This document shows positions 34,539-43,886 of a stretch of 64,000 bases of DNA, one piece after another; the stretch's first letter is position 1, and each line of letters opens with the position of its first letter. The translations under genes were made by a program, and so were the position numbers. This DNA comes from JBGSKY01 sp041740995 (GTDB lineage Bacteria; Planctomycetota; Planctomycetia; Pirellulales; Pirellulaceae): contig JBGSKY010000332.1 of NCBI GenBank assembly GCA_041740995.1, positions 5,839 to 69,838 on the forward strand. The letters run 5' to 3'. Below the pieces are notes generated by a model. It ran no database searches and was not told where the DNA came from. It saw only the letters and a list, made by a program, of their open reading frames with translations.

Positions 34539-35226
34539 GATTTTAATCGTCGAAGATGATCGATCATTAGCCGAGGTACTCGAATACAATCTGCGGAAGA
34601 GCGGATACGAGGTTTCCAAGGCACATGACGGGGGTGACGCGCTAGAGCAGGCAAAACTGCGATTGCCAGAGATTATTTTACTAGATGTGATGTTGCCAGT
34701 TCACGATGGTTTGGAAGTTTGTCGGCGCTTGCGGGCGAATCAGGACACCTCCAAAGCGCTGATTGTCATGTTGACCGCTAAGGCAGAAGAAGCCGACCAG
34801 TTGGTTGGTTTCTCGGTTGGTGCCGACGACTACGTCGTCAAACCGTTCAGCGTGAAAGTCTTACTCGAGCGGTTGAAAGCTTTGCAGCGACGCCGTTCGA
34901 ATCAGGCCGAAACCAATCAAGACACTGTCTCATGCGGCGGAGTTACAGTCGATCGAATGCGATACCGAGTCATCGTCAAAGATGAAACGCTCGATCTCAC
35001 AAAAAGCGAATTTCGATTGCTCGATACGTTGATTCGCCAACCGGGGCGCGCCTTTGATCGCAACGAACTGATTGATGCTGCTTTGGGCGAAGATACCTAT
35101 GTTCTCGAACGAACCATTGACGTTCACATTCGCGCATTACGTCGAAAACTAGATGGGCTCGCTGACGTCATCGAAACGGTCCGCGGCGTTGGTTACCGCT
35201 TCAAGGAAATTGATGCTTCGGCTTGA
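34525..35226 (+). CDS. phoB: OmpR/PhoB-family response regulator
   Basis: A 233-residue DNA-binding response regulator. The receiver domain (1-120) has the acidic pair at Asp11/Asp12, the phospho-acceptor Asp54 in IILLDVMLPVHDGLE, Thr84 and Lys106 in DDYVVKPF. The C-terminal winged helix (about 135-230) carries DLTKSEFRLLDTLIRQPGRA and TIDVHIRALRRKLDG, then GVGYRF. It is likely to bind the array upstream of phoU and to be phosphorylated by the kinase encoded two genes before. The ATG at 34525 lies inside the end of phoU, a 14-base overlap that suggests coupled translation. The usual order in many bacteria is phoB-phoR, so kinase-phoU-regulator is rearranged. Confidence 0.93.
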   Translation: MPKSKILIVEDDRSLAEVLEYNLRKSGYEVSKAHDGGDALEQAKLRLPEIILLDVMLPVHDGLEVCRRLRANQDTSKALIVMLTAKAEEADQLVGFSVGADDYVVKPFSVKVLLERLKALQRRRSNQAETNQDTVSCGGVTVDRMRYRVIVKDETLDLTKSEFRLLDTLIRQPGRAFDRNELIDAALGEDTYVLERTIDVHIRALRRKLDGLADVIETVRGVGYRFKEIDASA

Positions 35227-35249
35227 GCCTCGCTGATAGTTTTCAGGTC

Positions 35250-35266
35250 AGGTCGTCGACCTTTTT
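35250..35266 (+). terminator. Candidate short terminator after the response regulator gene
   Basis: AGGTC (35250-35254) pairs with GACCT (35258-35262) around a three-base loop, followed at once by T residues. It is 24 bases after the stop. The stem is only five bases, so the call is moderate. Confidence 0.4.
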
Positions 35267-35339
35267 GGGTTGTGTATCCATGCCCGCATGTTTGTAGAAA
35301 TCATAGTTTCTCGCATGCTTCTGAGAATTCTACTCTATC

Positions 35340-35375
35340 GATTAGGGAAATCGAGATTAGGGAAATTGTGATTAG
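35340..35375 (+). repeat. Three 15-base-period GATTAG repeats upstream of the GntR operon
   Basis: GATTAG occurs at 35340-35345, 35355-35360 and 35370-35375, and the first two copies share ten bases (GATTAGGGAA). They lie immediately upstream of the promoter of the GntR/ABC operon, so they could be a regulator site. No regulator is known for them. Confidence 0.5.
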
Positions 35376-35381
35376 TCGTAC

Positions 35382-35420
35382 TTGACAATTGTTTTGACGT
35401 TGTATTACTGTGTTAATACA
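35382..35420 (+). promoter_or_regulatory. Promoter and operator of the GntR-ABC operon
   Basis: TTGACA at 35382-35387 (a second TTGACG lies at 35394-35399) serves as a -35 candidate. The inverted repeat TGTATTA (35401-35407) with TAATACA (35414-35420) has a six-base spacer and overlaps the likely -10 (for example TATTAC at 35403-35408). YtrA-type GntR regulators bind palindromes of this form at their own promoter, so autoregulation is likely. ATG of the regulator follows at 35432. Confidence 0.6.
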
Positions 35421-35431
35421 GAGGTAATGCA

Positions 35432-35812
35432 ATGTTGTTGCACATCACATCCGATGGTCTGCCAATCTATCAGCAGATCGTTGATCAAATTCGCTATCGT
35501 ATCGTCGCACGGCAATTGAAGCCCGGCGAAGAGCTGCCGACCATTCGCGGATTGGCGGAATCTTTACGGGTCAATCCGAACACGATTGCTCGGGCCTATC
35601 GCGAGCTTGAGCAAGCTGGCTTGATCGAAAAGCGCCGAACGACTGGCACATTTGTTTGCGAGTCGCCGCCGAAATGCTCGGCTGCTGAATGTCGTCGCTT
35701 GCTGATGCCGCACATCGACAATTTGCTTATTTTGTCGCGTCAATTTGGAATGTCCTGTGAAGAACTGACCGAACAAATAAATAAACGTAGTTCAAAAATT
35801 GATTTTCAGTAG
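35432..35812 (+). CDS. GntR-family transcriptional regulator, YtrA subfamily
   Basis: A 126-residue regulator. A winged helix-turn-helix fills residues about 8-75: LPIYQQIVDQIRYRIVARQL, then ELPTIRGLAESLRVNPNTIA, RAYRELEQAGLIEKRRTTGT. A short helical tail of about 45 residues follows with no ligand-binding domain, which is the mark of the YtrA subfamily. Such regulators sit in operons with ABC transporters and respond to the transported compound or to envelope stress. Here it precedes an ABC ATPase by nine bases and a permease. It probably represses its own operon through the palindrome at 35401-35420. The inducer is unknown. Confidence 0.92.
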   Translation: MLLHITSDGLPIYQQIVDQIRYRIVARQLKPGEELPTIRGLAESLRVNPNTIARAYRELEQAGLIEKRRTTGTFVCESPPKCSAAECRRLLMPHIDNLLILSRQFGMSCEELTEQINKRSSKIDFQ

Positions 35813-35821
35813 GAGCTTAAC

Positions 35822-36775
35822 ATGAATCCAGATGCTGCAATCAATACCGCTCGAAATGCGATTGAGGTTCGAAAACTTTCAAGGCATTTCAAAAATTCTG
35901 AGGCCCTTTGCGATGTTGATCTCGATGTTCCGAATGGTTCTGTCTTCGGTCTAATTGGATTGAACGGCGCGGGAAAGACGACGCTGATCCATCATCTCAT
36001 CGGTGCGCTGAAACCTCAGTCAGGTTCGGTTAGCGTGCTAGGACTGGATCCCGTCAAGGAGCCTGTTGAGTTGCTTCGGCGAGTTGGCTATATGACCGAA
36101 GAAGACTCTTTGCCAAGCTGGATGAGCGTTCAGGAGATGATCGACTTTAGTCGGGCGATTTATTCGACGTGGGATGATGCATATGCGACTCAGCTTTGCG
36201 AAATGTTTCAGTTGCTACCGCAGCAAAAATTGAAACGAATGTCCAAGGGGCAGCGAGCGCGAGTCGCCCTGCTGGTCGCTATCGCCCATCGACCGGAGCT
36301 TTTGATATTGGATGAACCTAGTAGCGGTTTAGACCCGATTGCGAGGAGTGATATCCTTGAAGCAATTATCCGCACGGTGAGTCGCGACGGTGGGACGGTT
36401 CTGTTTTCGAGCCATTTGCTCGAAGAGGTCCAAAGGGTCTGTGACTGGGTTGCAATATTGCACGCCGGTGCCATCGTCCAATCTTTGCCAATCGACGATA
36501 TCGCGAATCGATTTCTTGAAGTTACGTTTGTCGTCCAATCGCCAGTCGACTTGCCTCAAGATTTGGAAACTGCATTTGGATGGCAACAGAATTTACGCGA
36601 ATGGTCAGTTATCGTCGAACAGGACGAATGGCAACGGAAAAAGCCTAGTGATTATCGATTTGCAAATGCTGTCTCACGTGAAGCGACACTACAACGCTGG
36701 TTCGCTGGTCAAGTTACACAGAGGACAACTCCAGATTTCAAACAATCACAAGCAACGGAGTTGACCGATGTCTGA
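35822..36775 (+). CDS. ABC transporter ATP-binding protein
   Basis: A 317-residue ATPase with Walker A GLIGLNGAGKTTLIHHLIGA, the signature MSKGQRARVALLVAIAHRPE, Walker B LLILDEPSSGLDPIARSD and the H-loop FSSHLLEEV. Like other YtrB-type ATPases, it has a C-terminal extension of about 80 residues after the nucleotide-binding core. It follows the YtrA-type regulator by nine bases and overlaps the permease gene by eight bases, so all three are one operon. The AGGAG ahead of its ATG (35812-35816) is a good ribosome site. The transporter probably exports a peptide, drug or lipid, but nothing in the sequence shows which. Confidence 0.93.
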   Translation: MNPDAAINTARNAIEVRKLSRHFKNSEALCDVDLDVPNGSVFGLIGLNGAGKTTLIHHLIGALKPQSGSVSVLGLDPVKEPVELLRRVGYMTEEDSLPSWMSVQEMIDFSRAIYSTWDDAYATQLCEMFQLLPQQKLKRMSKGQRARVALLVAIAHRPELLILDEPSSGLDPIARSDILEAIIRTVSRDGGTVLFSSHLLEEVQRVCDWVAILHAGAIVQSLPIDDIANRFLEVTFVVQSPVDLPQDLETAFGWQQNLREWSVIVEQDEWQRKKPSDYRFANAVSREATLQRWFAGQVTQRTTPDFKQSQATELTDV

Positions 36776-38447
36776 AGCCATGGCTTTGTTTCGATTCGCG
36801 ATTCTGCGTCAGCGCACTTTGCTGATTGTTATGTTGGCGTGGATTGCAACTTTTTCGGTTGTATTTCTATCGGTAAGTTGGTTGTCGAGTTTGAGTAATC
36901 TGCTTGGCATATTGTTTTTCATTGGTATGTTCTTGCCAATTTTAATATCCACCTTTCTTCTATTTGAATACGACTTTGGAGCGGATCTCAATACGAGTGC
37001 TAGCGGTATAAGTCGCTGGTTGTTGCGCCAGCCAATTCCCGCATGGAAGATCGCTGTGGTCCCCATCGTATTGCGTTTGGTATGGATCACTAGTTTGTGT
37101 CTGCTCGCGTGTGGATTGATTTACGTTTGGAAGGCAGATGGACGCTCTCACCAGGGTGAGAACTTCGCAGCGGCAATACTTACGATCAACGCTTCTAGCA
37201 TCTGGTTATTGGGTTTAAACTGGCGGCCTTTTCGATACTCGGTTTCTCGTGTCTTCAGTTTGCTGTTAGTCGGATGTGCGATGATCGGTAGTTTCATGAT
37301 GATCGGTTTCGACGCGATCAACAATTCGATCGTTGCCACGCCCTTAAGTCTTCTCTTTTTAGGTCTTGGAATCGCGTTCAGTTTTGATGCGATTCGACTC
37401 GCCAGATCCAACAGTTGGGGAATTGATTCCAAAAGATTATCTAGCCGTTGGGTGCCGACGGTTTACACGGAACCAATCAATATTTCCGGTACGTTGTCGC
37501 GTGTTTTGTCTGCCCGTGGCAACAAGTTTTTGATGCTAGCTTGGCATGACTTTTTTAATGGATTACAAGTTCTCATCAAATCGATTTTTTGGGTCTTACC
37601 GATCAGCTATGTAACCGCCGCTTTAATAATTGGCTACGATCCAGTTGCCATTACGTTGGTACTCATAGTCACGATAATCATGTTTATCTTGGGCTCGCAA
37701 GGATTTGTTCCACTGATCAAAAGCAATTCGTTGCCGAGCTTACCAATTTATTTGGCCGCGGGTCCTGTTCGATCGGATCAAATAGCTTGGACTCGTCTCT
37801 TCATTGGAATTGCGTACGGTTTTATCGTAACGACTATTTTCGCGATTTTCTGGGCCTTCTGGAACATGCCGATAGAACATCGTGACATACTGTTATTGCA
37901 ATTCAGCAGAATTCCTGGAAGTTTGCCGACGACTTCGACTTTGCAGCTTTCATTGCTTATTGTGACTGCCGTATTCGTTTTCGGTACCAATGCAATGATG
38001 ACCGAAATGTGGCTTCGACTTTCCGGTCGAACGTATCTTGTCGTTGGATTCACGCTTGCGATTGGCGTCCTTTGCGCGAGCGTTGTATTAGCGATTTGTC
38101 TTTGGTTTATTTCGACAAGCAATATTGCGACTGCAAAATCCGACTTCGCGAGGATGGCGACATTCCTTCCAACCGTTGTGATCTGCCTGTTGGCCGTGAA
38201 GCTATTTTCTGCCATCTTGGCTGCAATATTTTTACTTCGTCAACGGGTTTCTGACGGTAAATCTTTGCTGCTTATAGCTGGAGTTTGGATAGTGGCAGTT
38301 GCTTCGTTCAGCACAATTCTGGTCGCGGTACCAGTCTTTGAGCAGCAGAGCTTGTTGTCGATGATTGTGCTGACAGCGATTGCAATTCCGCTCGTTAGAG
38401 TGCTCACTAGTCCACTCATGCTAAATTGGGATCGTCATCGCAGTTAG
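36768..38447 (+). CDS. ABC-2-type permease of the GntR operon
   Basis: A 559-residue membrane protein with about 12-14 hydrophobic segments, beginning at residues 15-34 (LLIVMLAWIATFSVVFLSVS). It overlaps the ATPase gene by eight bases. No cytoplasmic domain or protease motif is visible, so it is the pore-forming half. Its sequence shows no similarity that I recognise to the better-known YtrC/D permeases; position and composition alone place it as the membrane part of the exporter. With the GntR regulator and the ATPase it forms the complete operon, and no extra substrate-binding protein follows. A gap of 215 bases separates it from the next gene. Confidence 0.85.
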   Translation: MSEAMALFRFAILRQRTLLIVMLAWIATFSVVFLSVSWLSSLSNLLGILFFIGMFLPILISTFLLFEYDFGADLNTSASGISRWLLRQPIPAWKIAVVPIVLRLVWITSLCLLACGLIYVWKADGRSHQGENFAAAILTINASSIWLLGLNWRPFRYSVSRVFSLLLVGCAMIGSFMMIGFDAINNSIVATPLSLLFLGLGIAFSFDAIRLARSNSWGIDSKRLSSRWVPTVYTEPINISGTLSRVLSARGNKFLMLAWHDFFNGLQVLIKSIFWVLPISYVTAALIIGYDPVAITLVLIVTIIMFILGSQGFVPLIKSNSLPSLPIYLAAGPVRSDQIAWTRLFIGIAYGFIVTTIFAIFWAFWNMPIEHRDILLLQFSRIPGSLPTTSTLQLSLLIVTAVFVFGTNAMMTEMWLRLSGRTYLVVGFTLAIGVLCASVVLAICLWFISTSNIATAKSDFARMATFLPTVVICLLAVKLFSAILAAIFLLRQRVSDGKSLLLIAGVWIVAVASFSTILVAVPVFEQQSLLSMIVLTAIAIPLVRVLTSPLMLNWDRHRS

Positions 38448-38662
38448 GCAAAACACGTGGCTGAAACAATTCGGAGGGGTCGATAATTCGAAACCGTGAG
38501 AGCAGCGTTGGACGAGAAATTAACTCTAATTTCGTTGACACAGATTGAGAGTTTGCGAGCACTCATAAAGTGCAAATTCGTTGCGTCACTTGATAGGTGA
38601 AATCGACGCGAAACCAAAAAGAGTCAAATTGCGAAAGGTCAGTGTCGCTTTATACTGGAGGG

Positions 38663-41194
38663 ATGAGATACTTCACCACTTGCCTCCTCCTCGTTGCAAT
38701 TACCGCGATCACTTCCGCGGAGGATGTTTCGTTCAATCGCGATATCCGTCCCATACTTTCTGAGAATTGCTACTACTGCCACGGGTTTGACGACCAGCAT
38801 CGCGAAGCGGATTTGCGGCTGGATACGGAGGACGGTTCGCTGCAAGCGATCGAGCCAGGTTCGCCAGCTGATTCGGAACTGCTGCGAAGGATCATGAGCA
38901 CGGACGGGGATGAAGTCATGCCGCCACCTTCTTCGCACAAGAAACCGTTGTCACCGGCGCAGATTGAATTAATAAGTCGGTGGATCGAGCAAGGTGCGAA
39001 GTACGAAGGTCATTGGGCGTTCATCGCACCGGTTCGTACACAGATTCCGTCGGACACCATTGCCGACGGTCAAAACCCGATCGACTATTTTGTCGGCAAG
39101 AAACTCCGCGACAAATCACTTGAGTTTTCGCCAGCCGCGGAGCCGGGAAAGCTGCTTCGCCGTGCGACGTTGGACCTGACGGGCGTGCCACCGACAATGG
39201 ATGAGCTGAATCGTTTTATTTCTCAACCGGATGGAGCGAATGACGAATACGAAGCTGTCATCGATCGTTTGCTCGCATCACGAAGATACGGCGAACGGAT
39301 GGCGATGGATTGGCTCGATGCCGCTCGCTACGCCGATACCAATGGCTATCAAGGCGATGCGTATCGAATGAATTGGCCGTGGCGAGATTGGGTCGTCAAT
39401 GCGTTCAATGACAACATGCCGTTTGATCAATTCACGATCGAGCAACTTGCGGGCGACCTGCTCGAAGACCCTACCGAGAAGCAATTGATCGCGACGGCTT
39501 TCAATCGCAATCACATGCTCAATGCGGAGGGCGGCACGATCCCAGAAGAGAATCGGACCAAAAACGTCTTTGATCGCGTTGAAACGACTAGTGGAGTGTG
39601 GCTTGGATTGACGTTTCAGTGTTGCCAATGTCACGACCACAAGTTTGATCCGCTCAAACAGAGCGACTATTACTCGATGTACGCTCTGTTTAACCAAGTC
39701 GGCGAACCTGGAGGAGTGGACAAGCGATTCGGCAAGAAAGACTACAGCGACGAGTATGACAAGCTATATGCCATTGAATCGCCCTACATTTCGATCGCCA
39801 CAAGGGAGCAAGCCGATGCGTTGAAGAACGCAACCGCAGCGCGCAAGCAGGCCGAAAAGAACTTTAGCGATAGGAAGTCCGAATATTTTCCGGCGTTCGC
39901 CGCCTGGGTTGAAGAGATGCGAACGAATACCACTCTGATCGAACAGCGGATTCAAGATGAATTGGATCGGCGAGCAGTAACCTCAGCCAAACTGGATAGC
40001 CTGTTCGATGGAAATACGCAGCGGTTGCTCAATATCTATTTTAGGTTGGAGGGCAATGAACCCTATGCGGAATTGATGTCGGCGATCGCGTCGGCGAAGC
40101 GAACCGAGGATGACGTGCAAGCAACCATTCCACTGGTGATGGTCATGCGAGACGATAAGCCAAGGGAAACGCGAATCTTAGAACGTGGCAATTACGAGAC
40201 GCCGGGCGCAGTGGTTCCGCCGGGGATTCCTTCGTTCTTGCCCGCACTGCCAGAGGATGCGAAAGTCGATCGTTTGGCACTCGCGAAATGGTTGGTGTCG
40301 GATGAGCAGCCACTGATGTCGCGCGTCGTCATCAATCGATTGTGGCAGCTCTTCTTTGGACAGGGGTTGGTGAAAACGCCGGAAGACTTTGGCATGCAAG
40401 GCGCACTGCCATCGCATCCCGAGTTGCTTGATTGGTTGGCCGTCGAGTTTCGTGAAAGCGGCTGGGATGTGAAGCGAATGGTCAAGTTAATCCTGACCAG
40501 TCGGACTTATCAGCAATCGGCAAACGTTACGCCCGCTTTATTGGCGATCGATCCGGATAATGCTCTGCTGGCGCGGGGTCCGCGTCAACGTATCGATTCG
40601 CGATTCTTGCGCGACCAAGCTTTGTCACTGTCAGGCTTGTTGATCGACAAACCCGGTGGTTTCGCCGTGATGCCCTACCAGCCGCCCGGAATCTGGGAGG
40701 ACATGAGTTTCGACAAGAACCGTTACTTCGAAGGCACCGGCGAGGATTTATACCGTCGTAGTCTTTACACGTTTTGGCGACGTAGCGTCGCTCCAGCGAA
40801 CTTTTTCGATGTTCCAGCCAGACAAGTTTGCGCATTGAAGCCACAGCGAACCAATACACCGCTGCACGCGCTAACGACACTCAATGACGTCACGTATGTT
40901 GAGGCTGCAAGGGTGTGGGCGGCGAAATTGATGTTGATTGAAGATGAGTGCGAAAGAATCGAGCAGGCATTCTTATCCGCAACGGGAGCGAATCCCGATG
41001 AAAACGTTTTGAAGTCACTGAAGAATACACTCGCCAAAGCTCGCATGCATTTCGCAGCGCATCGATCGGAAGCAGAAAAACTGACCGCCGCCGGTGAGTC
41101 ACCGCCATCATCAAATACGGACCCCGTCGATCACGCCGCCTGGACGACTTTGTGTCTACTGATCCTTAACCTCGATGAAACACTAACGAAATAG
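38663..41194 (+). CDS. PSCyt1/DUF1549/DUF1553 exported cytochrome-type protein
   Basis: The ATG at 38663, with GGAG just before it, gives 843 residues and a signal peptide (MRYFTTCLLLVAITAITSAE); an upstream GTG in frame gives no signal. The order is that of planctomycete cytochrome-domain proteins. PSCyt1 comes first, with a heme-type motif CYYCH at residues 36-40 (one C-x2-C-H). Next comes DUF1549 (about 138-345, SRRYGERMAMDWLDAARYAD and FQCCQCHDHKFDP). DUF1553 follows from about 534 (VINRLWQLFFGQGLVKTPED, ILTSRTYQQS), ending LNLDETLTK. It pairs with the DUF1501 gene that follows, as is usual in Planctomycetes. The biological role is unknown; a degradative or oxidative function in the periplasm has been proposed for such pairs. 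Confidence 0.9.
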   Translation: MRYFTTCLLLVAITAITSAEDVSFNRDIRPILSENCYYCHGFDDQHREADLRLDTEDGSLQAIEPGSPADSELLRRIMSTDGDEVMPPPSSHKKPLSPAQIELISRWIEQGAKYEGHWAFIAPVRTQIPSDTIADGQNPIDYFVGKKLRDKSLEFSPAAEPGKLLRRATLDLTGVPPTMDELNRFISQPDGANDEYEAVIDRLLASRRYGERMAMDWLDAARYADTNGYQGDAYRMNWPWRDWVVNAFNDNMPFDQFTIEQLAGDLLEDPTEKQLIATAFNRNHMLNAEGGTIPEENRTKNVFDRVETTSGVWLGLTFQCCQCHDHKFDPLKQSDYYSMYALFNQVGEPGGVDKRFGKKDYSDEYDKLYAIESPYISIATREQADALKNATAARKQAEKNFSDRKSEYFPAFAAWVEEMRTNTTLIEQRIQDELDRRAVTSAKLDSLFDGNTQRLLNIYFRLEGNEPYAELMSAIASAKRTEDDVQATIPLVMVMRDDKPRETRILERGNYETPGAVVPPGIPSFLPALPEDAKVDRLALAKWLVSDEQPLMSRVVINRLWQLFFGQGLVKTPEDFGMQGALPSHPELLDWLAVEFRESGWDVKRMVKLILTSRTYQQSANVTPALLAIDPDNALLARGPRQRIDSRFLRDQALSLSGLLIDKPGGFAVMPYQPPGIWEDMSFDKNRYFEGTGEDLYRRSLYTFWRRSVAPANFFDVPARQVCALKPQRTNTPLHALTTLNDVTYVEAARVWAAKLMLIEDECERIEQAFLSATGANPDENVLKSLKNTLAKARMHFAAHRSEAEKLTAAGESPPSSNTDPVDHAAWTTLCLLILNLDETLTK

Positions 41195-41268
41195 AAAGCG
41201 ATTGGCAGGAAAATGGGGGTAGGAAGATATTTTCTTGCTCCCATGTTCGTGCCGAAACCAAATCCACC

Positions 41269-42687
41269 ATGTCACTCCGCCAATCCCGCCGCAACTTTCT
41301 TGGCAGCTTGTCGTTATCACTTGGTGCGCCCGCGTTTCAGACTCTGCTGGCAGGCGAAACGTCGTCAAGCAACGCATTGCCGCATTTCCCACCAACGGCC
41401 AGGCGAGTCATCTACATGATGCAAAGCGGTGGTCCATCACACGTCGATTTATTCGACGACAAGCCGGAATTGCAAAGGCTGGCTGGTCAAGACATTCCCG
41501 AAAGCGTGCTCGGCGGGCTTCGGCTGACGACCATGACGGCCAACCAAACTTCGAAGCCTTGTTTGCCGGCGGCATTTGGTGGTAGCAAACGAGGTGACTG
41601 CGGAATGTGGGTCAGCGATCTGTTACCGCATACGGCAGGCATCGTCGATGATCTTTGTTTCATTCGTTCGATGCATGGCGAGCAGATCAATCACGCTCCA
41701 GCGGTCGCGCACATGATGACCGGAAGCAATCTGCCAGGGCGTCCGAGTATCGGCGCCTGGTTGACGTATGGTCTTGGTTCGATGGCCGACGATTTACCCT
41801 CGTTCGTCGTGATGACCTCGCGTGATCAAGAAGCGAGCTGCGGCCAATTCTTCTATGACTACTACTGGGGATCCGGATTCTTGCCTGGAAAATACCAAGG
41901 CGTGCCGTTTCGCGGAGCCGGTGATCCAGTGCTTTACCTTAGCAATCCTGATGGCATGGATCGTGAGTTGCGCCGGACGCTTCTGGATGGATTGGCCGAT
42001 GTCAATCAGATGGCATACGAAAAGATCGGCGATCCTGAAATCACAACTCGCATCTCTCAGTACGAGATGGCGTTCAAGATGCAAGCCAGTGTACCTGAGC
42101 TTACGGACCTTAGGAGCGAACCAAAAAGCGTCCTAGAAATGTACGGGCCGGATGTGCATCGCAAGGGAAGTTATGCTTATAACTGTTTAATGGCTCGACG
42201 GTTGGCCGAGCGTGGTGTGCGTTTCATTCAACTCATGCATGCCGGATGGGATCAGCATGGCAACTTGCCGACGCAGCTTCCCATTCAATGCAAAGACACC
42301 GATCAACCGAGTGCTGCACTGGTCAAAGATCTGAAAGCCCACGGATTACTCGACGACACGCTCGTAATTTGGGGCGGCGAATTTGGACGCACTCCATTTG
42401 TCCAGGGAGACATCAAGAACGTGAAAGCCCACGGCCGCGACCATCATCCGCGAGCATTCACGATGTGGCTTGCTGGCGGCGGAGTGAAGCCGGGTTGTAT
42501 CTATGGCAGCAGCGATGACTTCGGCTATCACGTAGCCGAAAATCCTGTCCATGTACGTGACCTGCAAGCGACTTTGCTGCATCTCTGTGGCATCGAGCAC
42601 GAACGTTTTACATACCGACACCAAGGACTTGACTTCAAATTGACCGGCGTCGAGCCCGCGCACGTCGTCCGCGAAATACTTGCTTAA
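41269..42687 (+). CDS. DUF1501 protein with twin-arginine-like leader
   Basis: A 472-residue protein. The leader MSLRQSRRNFLGSLSLSLGA has a twin-Arg pair followed by a Leu/Ser/Ala core, so export through the Tat pathway is possible. DUF1501 motifs follow: PTARRVIYMMQSGGPSHVDL near residues 42-61, then HAPAVAHMMTGSNLPGRPSI, and at the C-terminus DDTLVIWGGEFGRTPFVQGD, then GRDHHPRAFTMWLAGGGVKPG. This family has the alkaline-phosphatase/sulfatase-like fold and nearly always accompanies DUF1549/DUF1553 proteins, as it does here with a gap of 74 bases. Its length is usual. The substrate is unknown. Confidence 0.92.
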   Translation: MSLRQSRRNFLGSLSLSLGAPAFQTLLAGETSSSNALPHFPPTARRVIYMMQSGGPSHVDLFDDKPELQRLAGQDIPESVLGGLRLTTMTANQTSKPCLPAAFGGSKRGDCGMWVSDLLPHTAGIVDDLCFIRSMHGEQINHAPAVAHMMTGSNLPGRPSIGAWLTYGLGSMADDLPSFVVMTSRDQEASCGQFFYDYYWGSGFLPGKYQGVPFRGAGDPVLYLSNPDGMDRELRRTLLDGLADVNQMAYEKIGDPEITTRISQYEMAFKMQASVPELTDLRSEPKSVLEMYGPDVHRKGSYAYNCLMARRLAERGVRFIQLMHAGWDQHGNLPTQLPIQCKDTDQPSAALVKDLKAHGLLDDTLVIWGGEFGRTPFVQGDIKNVKAHGRDHHPRAFTMWLAGGGVKPGCIYGSSDDFGYHVAENPVHVRDLQATLLHLCGIEHERFTYRHQGLDFKLTGVEPAHVVREILA

Positions 42688-43147
42688 ATTCAGATCCAAC
42701 GAACAATTATTTACACAAATCGCGTTATGCAAATTTATCACGGCGAGTTGTATTCTTACTGGACCAGTGGCATCTGTCAGCTACTTTGAAGGTACGCGAA
42801 AAGTTCAATCACTACGCGATTTTTCAAATTTGCAATAGACCCTTCGGGCATCATCGTCGTTGTAGAAAGTTCTCGTGATTCAATGTCAGCTGTGGGGATG
42901 ATCACTAAAGACTCTCGGTGAATATTTTCCCAAAATTAAGTTGCGATCGTATTTTTGAACTGGAATGCCAGCGTACACCCTGCCGTCCGCGTCAGTCTGA
43001 TCATCGAATGGGTTTTTGGTGTACAAGAGTGGAGAATTACGAAACTCAAAATCGTGATTTATGGTGTGTCGACCACCATTTTAAAGCTAACACAATTGTA
43101 TACAATCGGCATGCACGCCGTTTCTCTTATTTTGAGGCAATGGGTCT
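42688..43147. other. Intergenic region with operator-like palindromes
   Basis: No gene is supported in these 460 bases. The right end carries two inverted repeats before the GntR gene: ATGGTG/CACCAT at 43061-43066 and 43074-43079, and the perfect palindrome at 43095-43106 described separately. The left part is AT-balanced sequence with no recognised feature. Confidence 0.5.
43095..43106. promoter_or_regulatory. Candidate GntR/FadR-type operator (copy 1)
   Basis: ATTGTATACAAT is a perfect 12-base palindrome, with the GT-N2-AC core recognised by FadR-subfamily regulators. It lies 42 bases before the GntR start codon and contains a TACAAT that could be the -10. An identical copy lies at 47388-47399. 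Confidence 0.6.
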
Positions 43148-43813
43148 ATGGGCATTGTTCCCCAGGTTCGGCATCCAGGGTTGGTCGATCAATTGGTCGA
43201 GCACGTATTTGATGCTGTTATTTCTGGCAAACTGAAACATGGTAGCGAGCTGACTGAAGAGAAGATCGCGACCGATTTTGGTGTCAGCCGTACGCCGGTT
43301 CGCGAAGCAGTCCGGCGCCTGGCTGAAATGGGCGTGCTCGTCGTCCGACCGCGCTGCGGCTTGGAAGTCGCTTCGTTCGACGCCGATGACCTCGAGCAAA
43401 TCGCGGTTTTGCGCGCAGCGCTTGAATGCTTGTCGCTGCGATTGGCAATGGCACGAATCACGGATGATGAAATTTTGGCTTTGTCCCACGCTGCCGATTT
43501 GTGTGACGCAAAGCTGAAAAACAAAGATCGTGTCGAAGTGTTCCGTGCTGACAGTCGCTTTCATCTGCTGCTCTCTGAGTTTTCCGGCAATAAGCACTTG
43601 GCTGATACGCTGCGACGTCTTGATGTGAAAGTGCAGCTTTGTCGGATGGTGTTCTGTGCATCGATGAAAAAGATCAAGTCGAGTGTTCAGTGCCACCGCC
43701 CGCTGCTCGAAGCGATCCGCAATCGTGATGCTCGACGGGCCGAGAGATTGCTTCGTGAACATATCTTGCAATCGGTCCAAGTATTTGAACCTTCCGTTAG
43801 TTCTCGTACATGA
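43148..43813 (+). CDS. GntR-family regulator, FadR subfamily
   Basis: A 221-residue regulator. The winged helix (residues about 10-70) contains ELTEEKIATDFGVSRTPVRE and AVRRLAEMGVLVVRPRCGLE, a typical FadR-type HTH. The FCD ligand domain (about 85-215) has helices with DDLEQIAVLRAALECLSLRL, FHLLLSEFSGNKHLADTLRR and a closing QCHRPLLEAIRNRDARRAER, with the metal/acid-binding His residues of FCD proteins in place. These regulators bind a palindrome of GT-N-AC type and release it on binding an organic acid or sugar acid. The ligand is not known. A LarA-like gene follows after 73 bases, which hints at a hydroxy acid. The palindrome at 43095-43106 is a likely site of autoregulation. Confidence 0.93.
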   Translation: MGIVPQVRHPGLVDQLVEHVFDAVISGKLKHGSELTEEKIATDFGVSRTPVREAVRRLAEMGVLVVRPRCGLEVASFDADDLEQIAVLRAALECLSLRLAMARITDDEILALSHAADLCDAKLKNKDRVEVFRADSRFHLLLSEFSGNKHLADTLRRLDVKVQLCRMVFCASMKKIKSSVQCHRPLLEAIRNRDARRAERLLREHILQSVQVFEPSVSSRT

Positions 43814-43886
43814 ACGAACGACTATTCAGCGTTGCCGATCAAGTTGTTGTTCGAACCATCAAAGCGTCCAGTGAGCGTGCCGTAAC

